A stretch of DNA of 64,000 nt from JBNLBS01 sp050303415 (GTDB lineage: Bacteria > Pseudomonadota > Gammaproteobacteria > Methylococcales > Methylomonadaceae): NCBI GenBank assembly GCA_050303415.1, contig JBNLBS010000004.1:154312-218311 (forward strand), written 5' to 3'. Positions 34,445 through 43,642 of this stretch are shown one piece after another (within the stretch, counting starts at the first letter, position 1; every line of letters starts with the position of its first letter). The translations under genes and the position numbers were made by a program. A model generated the notes under the pieces. It had not been told where the DNA came from. It did no database searches and was given only the letters and a program-made list of their open reading frames with translations.

Positions 34445-35300
34445 CCGAACCTTGTACAGTGATCATATCGGATAACACCTGCTCTATATCCACTTTATCA
34501 AACCGGTACTGACGATTACAGAACTCGCAACCCACTTCAATATGTTCCCGCTCTTTTAGAATATCCTCTAATGCATCCCGGCCTATAGAGCGCAACGCAA
34601 ATTCAATCTTTTTATTACTACAGGCACACTTAAACGCAACCGGCTCAGGCTTAAACAGGCGAACTTGTTCTTCATTAAACAAGCGATATAAAATGGTTTC
34701 ACAATCCAATTCAAGCATTTCCTGTTCGGTAACCGTTGATGCCAGCGCTTCAATCCTTTCCCAATCAAGTTTGGAGCTGTCCTGTGACGGTAGCTCCTGA
34801 ATCAGCAAGGCTGAAACATTGGTATCATTTGAATACAACCATAATCGGGTATTCAATTGCTCAGACTGTTGGAAATACGTTTGTAATGCATAAGCAAGGT
34901 TTTCTCCCGCTAAAGGCACAATACCTTGATAGGGATCTGCATTATCCGGCTCAATGGTTAACACCAGCTGACCGGCACCGAACATATCCTCTAACCGCCC
35001 GCAGACCAGATCTTCGGAACTACGTACCAGGCCTCTGATCTCCCTTTTTTCAGTCGATTGAGCTACCAGTGTTTTCAAAGCACCATTTCCTTGGGCCTGT
35101 AAAATCATCGATCCTTTAAATTTAATTGTCGCCGACAACATGACAACGGCCGCCAGAGCCTGCCCCAATAAATGTTTTGCAGCTTCAGAGCCGGTTTGAT
35201 ACTGTTTGACCTGCTGCCAGCTATGATTAAGATTCACCCATTCGCCGCGCACACCCAGATCTTCAAAAATAAAGCGACGTAAAATATCTTGCTGTTCCAT
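34431..35300 (-). CDS. hslO: Redox-regulated chaperone Hsp33
   Basis: Hsp33 is a holdase activated by oxidation of a C-terminal zinc site. The 289-residue protein has the typical N-terminal fold, including NHSWQQV and a glycine-rich core. The four zinc-site cysteines are present as CAC (FKCACSNKK) and CEFC (VGCEFCNRQY). Length is normal. It is first in a two-gene unit with the lipoprotein. Confidence 0.94.
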   Translation of the reverse strand: MEQQDILRRFIFEDLGVRGEWVNLNHSWQQVKQYQTGSEAAKHLLGQALAAVVMLSATIKFKGSMILQAQGNGALKTLVAQSTEKREIRGLVRSSEDLVCGRLEDMFGAGQLVLTIEPDNADPYQGIVPLAGENLAYALQTYFQQSEQLNTRLWLYSNDTNVSALLIQELPSQDSSKLDWERIEALASTVTEQEMLELDCETILYRLFNEEQVRLFKPEPVAFKCACSNKKIEFALRSIGRDALEDILKEREHIEVGCEFCNRQYRFDKVDIEQVLSDMITVQGSDATH

Positions 35301-35507
35301 ATAATTCCGATATAAAAAATTTATTGCTTAAATTTGCACGATTACAGTTGCAGAATTTAGAGCAGGTTGATGTTGTTGATATTGAGACGCTTAAATAAGC
35401 ACATAATTCAAAATTGGCTATATGATAATTTAAGCAAGACAAACTATCGGCAATAGTCTGGTCGTACCAGCCCTATTATAAGCCATACCAATTCTACAGC
35501 CGAATAA

Positions 35508-36113
35508 CTAGCTGTTTTTATGAGCTAAAGCGGAAATAATTACCCGTCCAGCCGATCTTATCAGCAGAACCAGCAAACATGTGGCAATAAGTATATCCGG
35601 CCAGCCGGAGTTACTAAACCAAACTGCAGCGGCGGCAACAAATACCGATAAGTTTGAGGCTATATCATTTCTCGAGCATTCCCAAACTGAACTCATATTG
35701 ACATCTTCATGTCGATGTCGCCATAACAATAAAAGGCAGATTGAATTGGCGACCAAACCAGCCAGACTGAATATTCCCATCAGCTCAAAGATCGGCACTA
35801 CCGGCACAAAGAGCTTATAGATGATCTGTCCGGCAACGGTACAGGCCGCCAGCAAAATTAAGATACCTTTAAACAAAGCAACTTTAGCTTTAACCGTATC
35901 ACTCTTAGAGACGGCAAAAAGACTAAATGCATAGGTAACAGTATCACCCAGATTGTCCAGACTGTCGGTTAATAAGGCTGACGATTGAGCCAATAAGGCA
36001 GCCGATGCAATCACAATAAACATAACCGCATTAATAATCAGCACAATAGTCAACGTTGTACGCTGTTTTTTTCTATGAGCATCCAATGAACAGCTGTTAC
36101 AACATCCCGCCAT
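35508..36113 (-). CDS. Cation diffusion facilitator family transporter, short form
   Basis: The 201-residue protein has the CDF transport core: DSLDNLGDTVTYAF in one helix and a second metal motif ECSRNDIASN, with about five or six hydrophobic segments. It lacks the C-terminal cytoplasmic dimerisation domain of usual CDF proteins (about 300 residues). The N-terminus GCCNSC is Cys-rich and may bind metal. It overlaps the alr stop by one base, as part of dnaB-alr-CDF. Metal specificity cannot be read. Confidence 0.75.
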   Translation of the reverse strand: MAGCCNSCSLDAHRKKQRTTLTIVLIINAVMFIVIASAALLAQSSALLTDSLDNLGDTVTYAFSLFAVSKSDTVKAKVALFKGILILLAACTVAGQIIYKLFVPVVPIFELMGIFSLAGLVANSICLLLLWRHRHEDVNMSSVWECSRNDIASNLSVFVAAAAVWFSNSGWPDILIATCLLVLLIRSAGRVIISALAHKNS

Positions 36114-37201
36114 TATTGATCCTGATATTTATCAATAATCTGAACCCGACGGGTAATGCCACAGACCAGCGTATAAGCAATGGTTTGCGCACAACTGGCA
36201 ATTTCTTCAACATCAAGACCATTACCCCATAACGTAACGGCATCACCCACTTTGGCCTGAGGCTGAGAGCTTAAGTCTACCGTTATCATATCCATTGATA
36301 CGCGGCCGATTAAAGGAACTTTCCTGCCATTTACCAAAACCGGGGTACCGGCTTTGGCATGACGGGGATAGCCATCGCCATAACCAATCGCAACCACGCC
36401 TAAAAGAGTGTCTTTCGAACATAGCCACTGCCCGCCATAACCAACGGCTTCGCCCTTTTTAACGGTTTTGACTGAAATCAGCCGGGAATGAAGACTCATG
36501 ACCGGCTTCAAGCCCTGGTTTCTACCCGTGTTGTCGGTAAAAGGCGAGATACCATAAAGCATAATACCGGGTCGCACCCAATCAGAAATTGCTTCCGGCC
36601 AGGCCATCACACCGGCAGAGTTCGCTATGCTGTGCTCGCCCGGATAATCGGCCACAGCCTGATTGAACCGGCTAATTTGAAGATTGGTTTTATCATCCTC
36701 CAGATCATCAGCATTGGCCAGGTGGGTTACCAAATTTATTGACGGTTTAACAATAGCGCAGTTTTCCAGAGACCGGTGCGCCTGGTCAAAATCTTTTAGG
36801 TTAAAACCCAACCGATTCATGCCGGTATCGACTTTTAACCAGACTGAAAGTTTATTCTGTTCTGGGCGTTGAGACAGAATATTAATTTGTGCCACATCGT
36901 GCACTACAGCATCCAGTTGATAAGCCAAGATGCCTTCCAACTCTTCTGAACAACTAAAACCTTCCAGTACTAATATTTTTTTGTCGAACCCGGCCTGTCT
37001 CAAACTGATGCCTTCTTCAATTCTGGCAACCGCAAAAGCATCGGCATCCGTGAGAACCCCGGCAATGCGCAAAAGTCCGTGGCCATAAGCATTAGCCTTG
37101 ATCACCGCCATAATTTTGGCATTAGCCGCATACCCGCGTACGACACTCAGGTTATGCTGTACCGCTGATAAATCCAGTTCAGCGTATGCAGGAGGAGTCA
37201 T
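36113..37201 (-). CDS. alr: Alanine racemase
   Basis: Alr is a PLP enzyme that makes D-alanine for peptidoglycan. The 362-residue protein has the PLP lysine in AVIKANAYGHG (Lys35), GYGDGYPRHA and the catalytic-tyrosine region IGRVSMDMITVDLS. It follows dnaB by 14 bases, the standard gammaproteobacterial order. Confidence 0.95.
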   Translation of the reverse strand: MTPPAYAELDLSAVQHNLSVVRGYAANAKIMAVIKANAYGHGLLRIAGVLTDADAFAVARIEEGISLRQAGFDKKILVLEGFSCSEELEGILAYQLDAVVHDVAQINILSQRPEQNKLSVWLKVDTGMNRLGFNLKDFDQAHRSLENCAIVKPSINLVTHLANADDLEDDKTNLQISRFNQAVADYPGEHSIANSAGVMAWPEAISDWVRPGIMLYGISPFTDNTGRNQGLKPVMSLHSRLISVKTVKKGEAVGYGGQWLCSKDTLLGVVAIGYGDGYPRHAKAGTPVLVNGRKVPLIGRVSMDMITVDLSSQPQAKVGDAVTLWGNGLDVEEIASCAQTIAYTLVCGITRRVQIIDKYQDQ

Positions 37202-37215
37202 AGCTTTACAGGCCT

Positions 37216-38619
37216 TTATTCATAATCATCTTCATACGGATTACCGGCATAATTCTCAAATTTGGTAAATTGACCCTGAAACGTTAAGCGAACCGTACCA
37301 ATGGGACCATTCCGCTGCTTGCCAATAATAATTTCAGCGACCCCTTTATCCGGACTGTCCTCGTTATAGACTTCGTCCCGATAAACGAAAACAATCACGT
37401 CGGCATCCTGCTCAATACTACCCGACTCCCGTAAATCTGACATCACGGGCCGCTTGTTTGGCCTTTGTTCCAAATTACGGTTAAGCTGTGACAGAGCTAT
37501 AACCGGCACATTGAGTTCTTTCGCCAGCGCCTTAAGCGCTCTGGAAATATCCGACACTTGCTGCACCCGGCTTTCGCCACTGGCAGGTGATTGCATCAAC
37601 TGTAAATAATCCAACACAATCAACCCCAACTGACCATGCTCCCGGGCCAAGCGTCTTGCCCTGGAGCGCACTTCCGTTGGTGTTAATGCCGGGGTGTCAT
37701 CAATAAACAGCTTGGCTTCGCCCAGTAAACTGATAGCCGATGTCAATCGCGGCCAATCATCATCATCCAGATTACCGGTACGCACTTTGTGCTGATCGAT
37801 CCGCCCCAATGAAGACATCATCCGCATCGCCAAAGAATCACCCGGCATCTCCATACTGAATACGGCCACGGGTTTATCCCCTTTAATGGCGACATTCTCG
37901 GCCATATTCATCGCGATGGTGGTTTTACCCATAGAAGGTCGACCGGCGACAATAATCAAATCGGCCGGTTGCAGGCCTGAAGTCATTTCATCAAAATCGG
38001 TAAACCCGGTACTGACCCCGGTAATACCGCCTTCCTGTTCAAACAAGGTTTCAATTTTGTCCACCGCTACCGCCAGCAGGTTTTTAATGGATTCAAAACC
38101 ACCTTGGCCGCGCTGACGCTGTTCGGCTATTTTAAAGACTTCTCGCTCGGCATTTTCCAACAAATCAGCCGTCTCCCGGCCTTCGGTATTAAACGCGGAA
38201 TCGGAAATCTCAGTACCAATATGGATCAATTGGCGTAAAACCGAGCGGTCTCTGACAATATTGGCATAGGCGACAATATTGGCCGCACTGGGCGTATCTT
38301 TCGCTAATGTACCCAGATAGGCCAGCCCACCGGCTTCATCCAACAGCCCTTGTTCTTCCAAGGCCTCAGATAAAGTGATCACATCAAAAGGATCCTGCTT
38401 TTCAGCCAGTTGTTCGATGGTTCTAAAAATCAAACGGTGATCTTTACGATAAAAATCACTCTCCACTACCTTATCGGCAACAGAATCCCACGTCTGATTA
38501 TCCAACATCAAGCCTCCCAGCACAGATTGCTCAGCCTGTATGGAATGAGGCGGCACCTTCAAAGCAGCAACATCATAATCGCCATTATAGGTACTATCAA
38601 AAGCGTAGTTTTCGGACAT
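37216..38619 (-). CDS. dnaB: Replicative DNA helicase DnaB
   Basis: DnaB is the hexameric helicase at the replication fork. The 467-residue protein has the N-terminal DnaB domain (PHSIQAEQSVLGGLML), Walker A GRPSMGKTTIAMNMAENVA, LIVLDYLQLM and SDLRESGSIEQDADVIVF. Length is normal and no intein is present. It begins a unit with alr and the CDF gene. The island-marking degenerate tRNA-Ser begins 70 bases upstream of its start codon. Confidence 0.97.
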   Translation of the reverse strand: MSENYAFDSTYNGDYDVAALKVPPHSIQAEQSVLGGLMLDNQTWDSVADKVVESDFYRKDHRLIFRTIEQLAEKQDPFDVITLSEALEEQGLLDEAGGLAYLGTLAKDTPSAANIVAYANIVRDRSVLRQLIHIGTEISDSAFNTEGRETADLLENAEREVFKIAEQRQRGQGGFESIKNLLAVAVDKIETLFEQEGGITGVSTGFTDFDEMTSGLQPADLIIVAGRPSMGKTTIAMNMAENVAIKGDKPVAVFSMEMPGDSLAMRMMSSLGRIDQHKVRTGNLDDDDWPRLTSAISLLGEAKLFIDDTPALTPTEVRSRARRLAREHGQLGLIVLDYLQLMQSPASGESRVQQVSDISRALKALAKELNVPVIALSQLNRNLEQRPNKRPVMSDLRESGSIEQDADVIVFVYRDEVYNEDSPDKGVAEIIIGKQRNGPIGTVRLTFQGQFTKFENYAGNPYEDDYE

Positions 38620-38689
38620 AACAACTCAATACAAAATAACAACGTGTATTATAAACGACAATAAAGGTAAGACGAGGAGAACTTTAATA

Positions 38690-38769
38690 TGGCGAGAGCC
38701 AGGGATTCCACCCCCCTGATACGTTGCAGTATACACACTTCCCAGGCGTACGCCTTCGACCGCTCAAAG
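38690..38769 (-). pseudogene. Degenerate tRNA-Ser copy (probable attachment-site relic)
   Basis: Read on the minus strand it matches the intact tRNA-Ser at 47372-47459 from the D-arm to the 3' CCA: the stretch from GCGGTCGAAGGCG through the anticodon and variable arms differs at about 3 of 45 positions. The 5' acceptor half is lost, the T-loop is disrupted (GGGTGG), and the anticodon loop reads CTGGGAA. It cannot fold as a working tRNA. Loss of the 5' part with retention of the 3' part is what an att site left by tRNA-targeting integration looks like. Confidence 0.8.
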
Positions 38770-38904
38770 TACAATGTAGAGCTCAAGTGTCAACCAGTCT
38801 AAAGAATGCATTCTTCAAATGTAGCCCATCACTGATATTCATTACTTCTTAAATAATAGATAATGCATTCCCAAAAAATTATTAGAACAAAACACGGAAA
38901 CAAA

Positions 38905-39522
38905 ATGAAACAACTTTCTAAGCTATACGTTGCTGGAATACTACTCATCTCATTAAGTGGTTGTATGACATTCTCAGGAGATAAGCTAGCTGAACTTGAA
39001 CCTCTAAAGCCCTTATCTGCACCACGAATTGAAGAAAGTGTTGGAAATTTCACGTTTCATCTTGATGGCGGGCAAATGGTTACTGATAATAAAATGGGTA
39101 GAATGATAAATGATGCTATTTTAGAAAAATGGAAGAAAAAGCGCTACATCAGTAAATATGATTATGTAAAGAGTGAAAAATTTACCAATAAAGCACAATA
39201 TAATTTAACTCTAAAAGGCCATCAAGAAGGGGAATCGAGTGTCTTTATGCAAATTATTAGTGGATTAACCTTATTGATATTCCCTCACACTATAGATACC
39301 ACGTTCGATTTAGTTTACGAACTTGAAAATGTAATAACGGGCAAAAAATATTCTGTGAAGGTTTCAGACAGTTTTTACACCGTTAATTGGCTGTTGTTTT
39401 TCCCCGCACTGCCCTTTTCTTTTATTGGGGCTGATGCAACTTACAACAGGATTGCAGAACATGTTTACCAAGGCTTTGAAAAACAAGGCGCTTTTACAAC
39501 TGAACCCGCTTCCAATCCTTAA
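38905..39522 (+). CDS. Hypothetical lipoprotein
   Basis: I start at ATG 38905 (MKQLSKLYVAGI) because a lipobox SGC follows directly at LISLSGC; an earlier in-frame ATG at 38863 would bury the signal peptide. The 205-residue protein has a soluble N-terminal half and two hydrophobic stretches (IISGLTLLIFPHT and VNWLLFFPALPFSFIGA). I do not recognise the family. It is the first gene inside the tRNA-bracketed segment and is AT-richer than dnaB. Confidence 0.7.
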   Translation: MKQLSKLYVAGILLISLSGCMTFSGDKLAELEPLKPLSAPRIEESVGNFTFHLDGGQMVTDNKMGRMINDAILEKWKKKRYISKYDYVKSEKFTNKAQYNLTLKGHQEGESSVFMQIISGLTLLIFPHTIDTTFDLVYELENVITGKKYSVKVSDSFYTVNWLLFFPALPFSFIGADATYNRIAEHVYQGFEKQGAFTTEPASNP

Positions 39523-40254
39523 CGATTTTTAATCCAATTCATTAAGTCACTACTCATAACTCGCTTAGATAATCAGCATGCTTCTATATCATTAGGCTCA
39601 TATTGTTCAAATACTGTTTTTGTAGACGGTTAAGAATAAAATTTAAAAACGCCAGAAGTAAAATAAAATATTTTTAATTTAAAATAGGTGTATAGTATCA
39701 GCTAATACATGATCTGGCGGATCTTTGGAGCAAAGCCCCTTGCTCTTAATAGCTTGGTTAGCAAATTCTTCCCCTCCCCACCTCATAATACATTGTCATT
39801 ATATTCTTAACTGTCGTTCTTATATAGCGCAGACTAGATAACGTATCTCTAATCGGCATTTAATTACATTGCCTTATGACATAATTTCAAAAGAGTGATT
39901 CGCTATGAGTAATCGATGCCCATTTTATAATTTCTCTTTATGATTCGACTTGATAAGCGCATTAATCAATATGTTATTTATCGACTCTCGCCGATACGGT
40001 TTTGCTTCGTAGCCTCAGAAAAAAATAGCTATCAGGTAATTTTAATGGCGTCATGACTATTTATAATCTTATACCCCTTCTGGAGCAATTTAATTAAAAA
40101 CCTTGAAACGAATATAGAAACACATGATTTAAATTGGTCTTCTGACCATGTAAAAACGCATCAAAGAACTGCTATTACATTTGAATCCCCGCAATCCAAA
40201 CTCCCACAGATCACGTATAAAAGAAAACAGGCTTGTGCTTCAGAGCACATTAAC
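39523..40254. other. AT-rich intergenic stretch in the island
   Basis: About 730 bases without a supported gene. A clear hairpin lies near 39728-39746 (GAGCAA, AGCCCC, TTGCTC). Short ORF fragments are present, but none shows a recognisable family. It may be decayed coding DNA. Confidence 0.4.
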
Positions 40255-41451
40255 TTGAATGAAAAATCCGCTATCGCTTCTCTGTCAGACATCAAGCGAA
40301 ATCCAATTTCATTAAAAAGCAAGCCATGCAAAGCAAGGATAAAATCAACCAGCAAACATCCTTCAGAGGATCTTTATGTTATTGGTATTACAGGAACTAA
40401 CGGAAAAACATCGGTTTCATACTTGATTGGTGAAGTTTTAAAATCAGCGGGATACAAACCCTTTGTTTTAGGCACATTGAATTCAGGTAATAAAGACCTT
40501 TCCACGCCTGAGTCAGATGATATTGAAAGGTTTATGCGAGACCATTTAGATACAGGCGGAACGCATTTTATAATGGAAGTAACATCGGAAGGTATTGATC
40601 AAGCTAGAGTGATAGGTATTGATTTTAATATCAAGTTACTTACCAATATCACTCAAGATCATTTGGATTATCATAAAACATTTGAAAAATATCAACATAC
40701 GAAGTTAGGTTTTATGCGTGAAGGAAGTGCGCATAAAATTCTTCCACAAGATTTTTATAAAGAACCTATAAAGTTCACGACTAAGCTTTTAGGGCACTTT
40801 AATCTTTTAAATTTTAGGGCAGCGGCAAGCGCACTTCGGCATATTAAAATTTCCGAAAAAATGATTCAGAAAACATTATCTTCTTGTCCACCTCCCAGAG
40901 GGCGCCTTGAAAGCATTGATGATGGACAGTTATTCACTGTGCTAATCGATTATGCTCATACACCCGATGGCCTCAAAAATGTGTTAAATACACTTAATGG
41001 CATTGCTATAAAACAACAGGGGCAGCTTAGAGTGCTCTTTGGTTGTGGTGGAAATAGAGACCGTGGTAAACGAGCAAAAATGGGTAAAGTTGCCGGTGAT
41101 ATAGCTGATTACCTGGTCATTACAGAAGATAACCCACGCTTAGAAAATAGCCAAGAAATCATGGCGGAAATCAAAACGGGTGTGGATATTAATTTCCAAA
41201 ATTATGTTTTGATTCAAAATAGAAGAAAAGCTATAGAATTCATCATTAATCAAGCTCAAGAAAATGATGTTGTTCTTCTGGCTGGTAAAGGGCATGAAAC
41301 CTACCAGGTTTTTAAAACAGAAACAATTCATTTTGATGACCGGGAAGAAGCAAAAAAAGCTATTTTAAACAGATTAAAACCGAGTTTGGATACGTTGCCA
41401 CCTGATCCAAATACATCATTATTTGGTGTAATAAATGTATCGCCTATTTAG
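40255..41451 (+). CDS. Shortened MurE-like Mur ligase
   Basis: The 398-residue protein has the Mur ligase core: GITGTNGKTSVSYLIG (ATP site), TNITQDHLDYH, LLGHFNLLNFRAA, LIDYAHTPDGLKN, FGCGGNRDRGKRAKMG, the MurE-type TEDNPRLENS (the DNPR motif that reads diaminopimelate) and LLAGKGHETYQ. It lacks the N-terminal UDP-MurNAc domain of MurE (about 490 residues). The central domain is shortened by about 45 residues, and the usual SSHG is TSEG. The start is uncertain (TTG 40255, weak RBS). It may be a dedicated ligase or a degenerating MurE. Confidence 0.7.
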   Translation: MNEKSAIASLSDIKRNPISLKSKPCKARIKSTSKHPSEDLYVIGITGTNGKTSVSYLIGEVLKSAGYKPFVLGTLNSGNKDLSTPESDDIERFMRDHLDTGGTHFIMEVTSEGIDQARVIGIDFNIKLLTNITQDHLDYHKTFEKYQHTKLGFMREGSAHKILPQDFYKEPIKFTTKLLGHFNLLNFRAAASALRHIKISEKMIQKTLSSCPPPRGRLESIDDGQLFTVLIDYAHTPDGLKNVLNTLNGIAIKQQGQLRVLFGCGGNRDRGKRAKMGKVAGDIADYLVITEDNPRLENSQEIMAEIKTGVDINFQNYVLIQNRRKAIEFIINQAQENDVVLLAGKGHETYQVFKTETIHFDDREEAKKAILNRLKPSLDTLPPDPNTSLFGVINVSPI

Positions 41452-41644
41452 GTCCGAGCCAATTCCCTGTCATGGCGCGGTCTTTAATGTTTTGTCGCCT
41501 TATCGACAGGTTCAACTGCATCAATTCCAAAAATTGGAAGCTGCTTTATGTGCTTGTGATATTTACAACACCAAATCCGGTTTACGCCATTACATTCTCA
41601 ATGAAACTGACAAGGAGCTCTATGACGGTCAATGGATTGACTGA
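41435..41644 (+). CDS. Unrecognised small ORF overlapping the MurE-like gene
   Basis: A 69-codon ORF that starts at ATG inside the last 17 bases of the MurE-like gene. The product (RSEPIPCHGAVFNVLSPYR near its start, TDKELYDGQWID at its end) looks protein-like rather than random, but I do not recognise it. The RBS is weak. It could be the intact remainder of a longer, truncated gene. Confidence 0.3.
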   Translation: MYRLFRSEPIPCHGAVFNVLSPYRQVQLHQFQKLEAALCACDIYNTKSGLRHYILNETDKELYDGQWID

Positions 41645-41748
41645 ATAGAATTCTGCCCATCTATCTTTAAGGGTTACACAAATGAGACAAGAGATATGAA
41701 ACTGATTAAATCAAGAGCAATACAAGAAAATCAACCTGAGGAAAGACG

Positions 41749-42048
41749 TTGATAGCCTTTCCAAGGCTTGAAAGCTGGAATAATGCGACTAAAATGGTAA
41801 CCATTGCGGCGACAACAGTAGACAAAAAACGTGTGCTTTGCAGGATATCAATAGACATTTTGAAAGACAGGTTTGGCGCCTCAGAAGAAGACCCCATGCG
41901 GGCTGTAGATGAATATCGAGTGGATATACAAGCACAGGCAAGAAAGCGCATAGAGAACGAGGCTTTTGAAGAAGATGGTTCTATTCTCATTCGTGCATCC
42001 GATTTCCTGCCAGGCCAAAATAGTAGCAGCCTTAAACAGAAAATCTAA
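41749..42048 (+). CDS. DUF1488 family protein
   Basis: The 99-residue product matches DUF1488: KRVLCRISIDILKDRFGA in the first half and RIENEAFEEDGSILIRASDF at the end. It starts at TTG 41749, supported by GAGGAAAG a few bases upstream. The family is small, cytosolic and of unknown function, and is common on plasmids and chromosomes of methylotrophs and other proteobacteria. It is inside the island and is followed by a hairpin. Confidence 0.65.
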   Translation: MIAFPRLESWNNATKMVTIAATTVDKKRVLCRISIDILKDRFGASEEDPMRAVDEYRVDIQAQARKRIENEAFEEDGSILIRASDFLPGQNSSSLKQKI

Positions 42049-42096
42049 AGCCTGTTTATGATTTGAAAACGCCTTCTGTTCGCACCATAATGCCAG

Positions 42097-42140
42097 TAAA
42101 AATAGTTATAGCTATGCTGAACTTAATATAACTATTTTTA
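42097..42140 (+). terminator. Hairpin after the DUF1488 gene
   Basis: TAAAAATAGTTATA and its exact inverse TATAACTATTTTTA form a 14-base-pair, AT-rich stem with a 16-base loop. It lies 50 bases after the DUF1488 stop and may terminate it, but the low GC makes this less certain. Confidence 0.45.
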
Positions 42141-42329
42141 ATCTGATTATTTTAAAAAAAATTCATCAAAAACTAAGACACTCAGTAAGATTTATTTAAT
42201 AAATAATGGAATCAAAAATAGCCTCTGAATTAATTCAGTTCACAGCAAGACTCAAGTGGTATAGCCGTCGAGGAAGCGCGATGATTTTTATCGGTGAGGG
42301 ATAAAAACTTTAAATATTGTTGCACCCAA

Positions 42330-42770
42330 TGTATACATATTGGGTTAAAACGCTTCTTGGATTTCCGTAATTGGAGTCATAGTTTTTTTGGTTGGTGTCT
42401 AACGTTACATTGATGGTTTAATTTTAGAAACAGCACAAGGGTTTCTATTTAATATGCAAGGCGGCATTTTGGATATTGTTGTCGGTTTTCTTGTGTTTTT
42501 TAGTAACACTAATGAAGTTAATTATTTAAATCTTTTAATCGTTGGTTATATGCTTACACAAGGCATTTATCGAAATGTTTTGTCTCTTTCGCAATCCGCT
42601 GTCCAACAGAATTATAGGGTTGATTTCGATTATACTCGGGATAATGATCAGGATTGATTAGCCGACATCTTTATGGTTTATTGCATTTTCGATGAGCGTT
42701 TACATCAGTTTCCGAGGCTGGGCTTTGATTGTAATGGCAACATCACTAAAAAAACATACCCTTTTAATAA
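42330..42770 (+). pseudogene. HdeD-like (DUF308) membrane protein, frame-broken
   Basis: Three fragments in different states line up with an HdeD-type protein. A degenerate start with stops near 42340-42405 is followed by an open part RYIDGLILETAQGFLF then MQGGILDIVVGFLVFF (42405-42657). After a +1 shift comes LWFIAFSMSVYISFRGW then ALIVMATSLKK (42662-42760), the usual DUF308 C-terminus. Stops and the frameshift make it non-functional. HdeD proteins are acid/stress membrane proteins. It supports the view that the island is decaying. Confidence 0.55.
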
Positions 42771-43359
42771 TATCAGTTAACACAAATATTTTTCCGGTTA
42801 TTTTAAGAGTACGTCTAAGCTTTATATAGTTGTTTAGCATTTAACTTAACAAAATGTTAGACAAAAAAATACTCTCACCAAAAACCCACTGCTATTTTCA
42901 GTCTTTTTTGAAAACCACACAAAAACAACCCGTAATCGAATACAGTGTATATACCAAGCTACAGAATTTGATCTGTTTATTTGCAAGCTTACAGGTAAGA
43001 TAGTTTGCTGTTTTGATCTTAACAACACTAAAATATCAAATTCAGTCGATAACAGATCTATACACGTTTTATATTATTTTACCGTTCTATAGTTTTCGGA
43101 TTGTGTCTTATAAACTATTTGAAATAGTTTTGAAGTATCTACAATATTATGTTACAGAATACAAAACCTGCGATTGAACCTCGTAAAATAATTTCAAGGC
43201 TGTTTAAATTCAATTTGTATATCAGCGAAACAGGCAGTCAATTATGCCATAAACCCGGATCACATAAGCATTCAAAAGAATGCTAATATGGGCTGTCAAA
43301 AACCTAAAACAGCGAGTTTTGAGAATTTGATGCAGGAACGATCGTAAACATCTAATTTT
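42771..43359. other. AT-rich intergenic stretch in the island
   Basis: No gene is supported over about 590 bases. It contains a perfect hairpin AGCATTC, AAAA, GAATGCT near 43268-43285. The rest has many stops in all frames. Confidence 0.4.
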
Positions 43360-43503
43360 GGTGGATACGTTGGGCTTGGTTCTGTGGCTCTTAGTCAGGA
43401 CCGAGGTCGTTCTAGATCAAGAAAACACCTAATTATTAATGGTAAAGTTAACCGACCCCTGTATAAAGTTGGCTTGAAGACGGTTATGCGGGTTAATTGC
43501 TAA
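43360..43503 (+). mobile_element. IS110-family transposase C-terminal remnant
   Basis: A 47-codon open stretch without a start codon reads GGYVGLGSVALSQDRGRSRS, then RKHLIINGKVNRPLYKVGLK. The spacing fits the C-terminal Transposase_20 block of IS110/IS116 transposases (YxGL, six residues, S-x-x-G/R, then I-x-x-G-x-x-x-R-x-x-L). No DEDD domain or flanking ends are visible, so it is a fragment. Confidence 0.45.
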
Positions 43504-43642
43504 AGCAGATTACCTGTTATTTTAAATTTCAGTTAGTTATTGTTTTCAATCTTAAAAAACGTAGTTGGATAGTTAAACGGATTTTTGCCTGGTTAAACCT
43601 TCAATGAAGGTTAGGCACGGATAACGAACTAAAAAATAACTT

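Noticed and set aside
38690..38769. A second working tRNA gene (anticodon GGG)
   Set aside because: The 5' acceptor arm and T-loop are lost; it is treated as a degenerate att-site relic.
39523..40254. Coding gene fragments in the island gap
   Set aside because: Several short ORFs, but no motifs or RBS; only one hairpin is clear.
41435..41644. A confirmed gene overlapping the MurE-like gene
   Set aside because: Weak RBS and no recognised family; kept only as a low-confidence entry.
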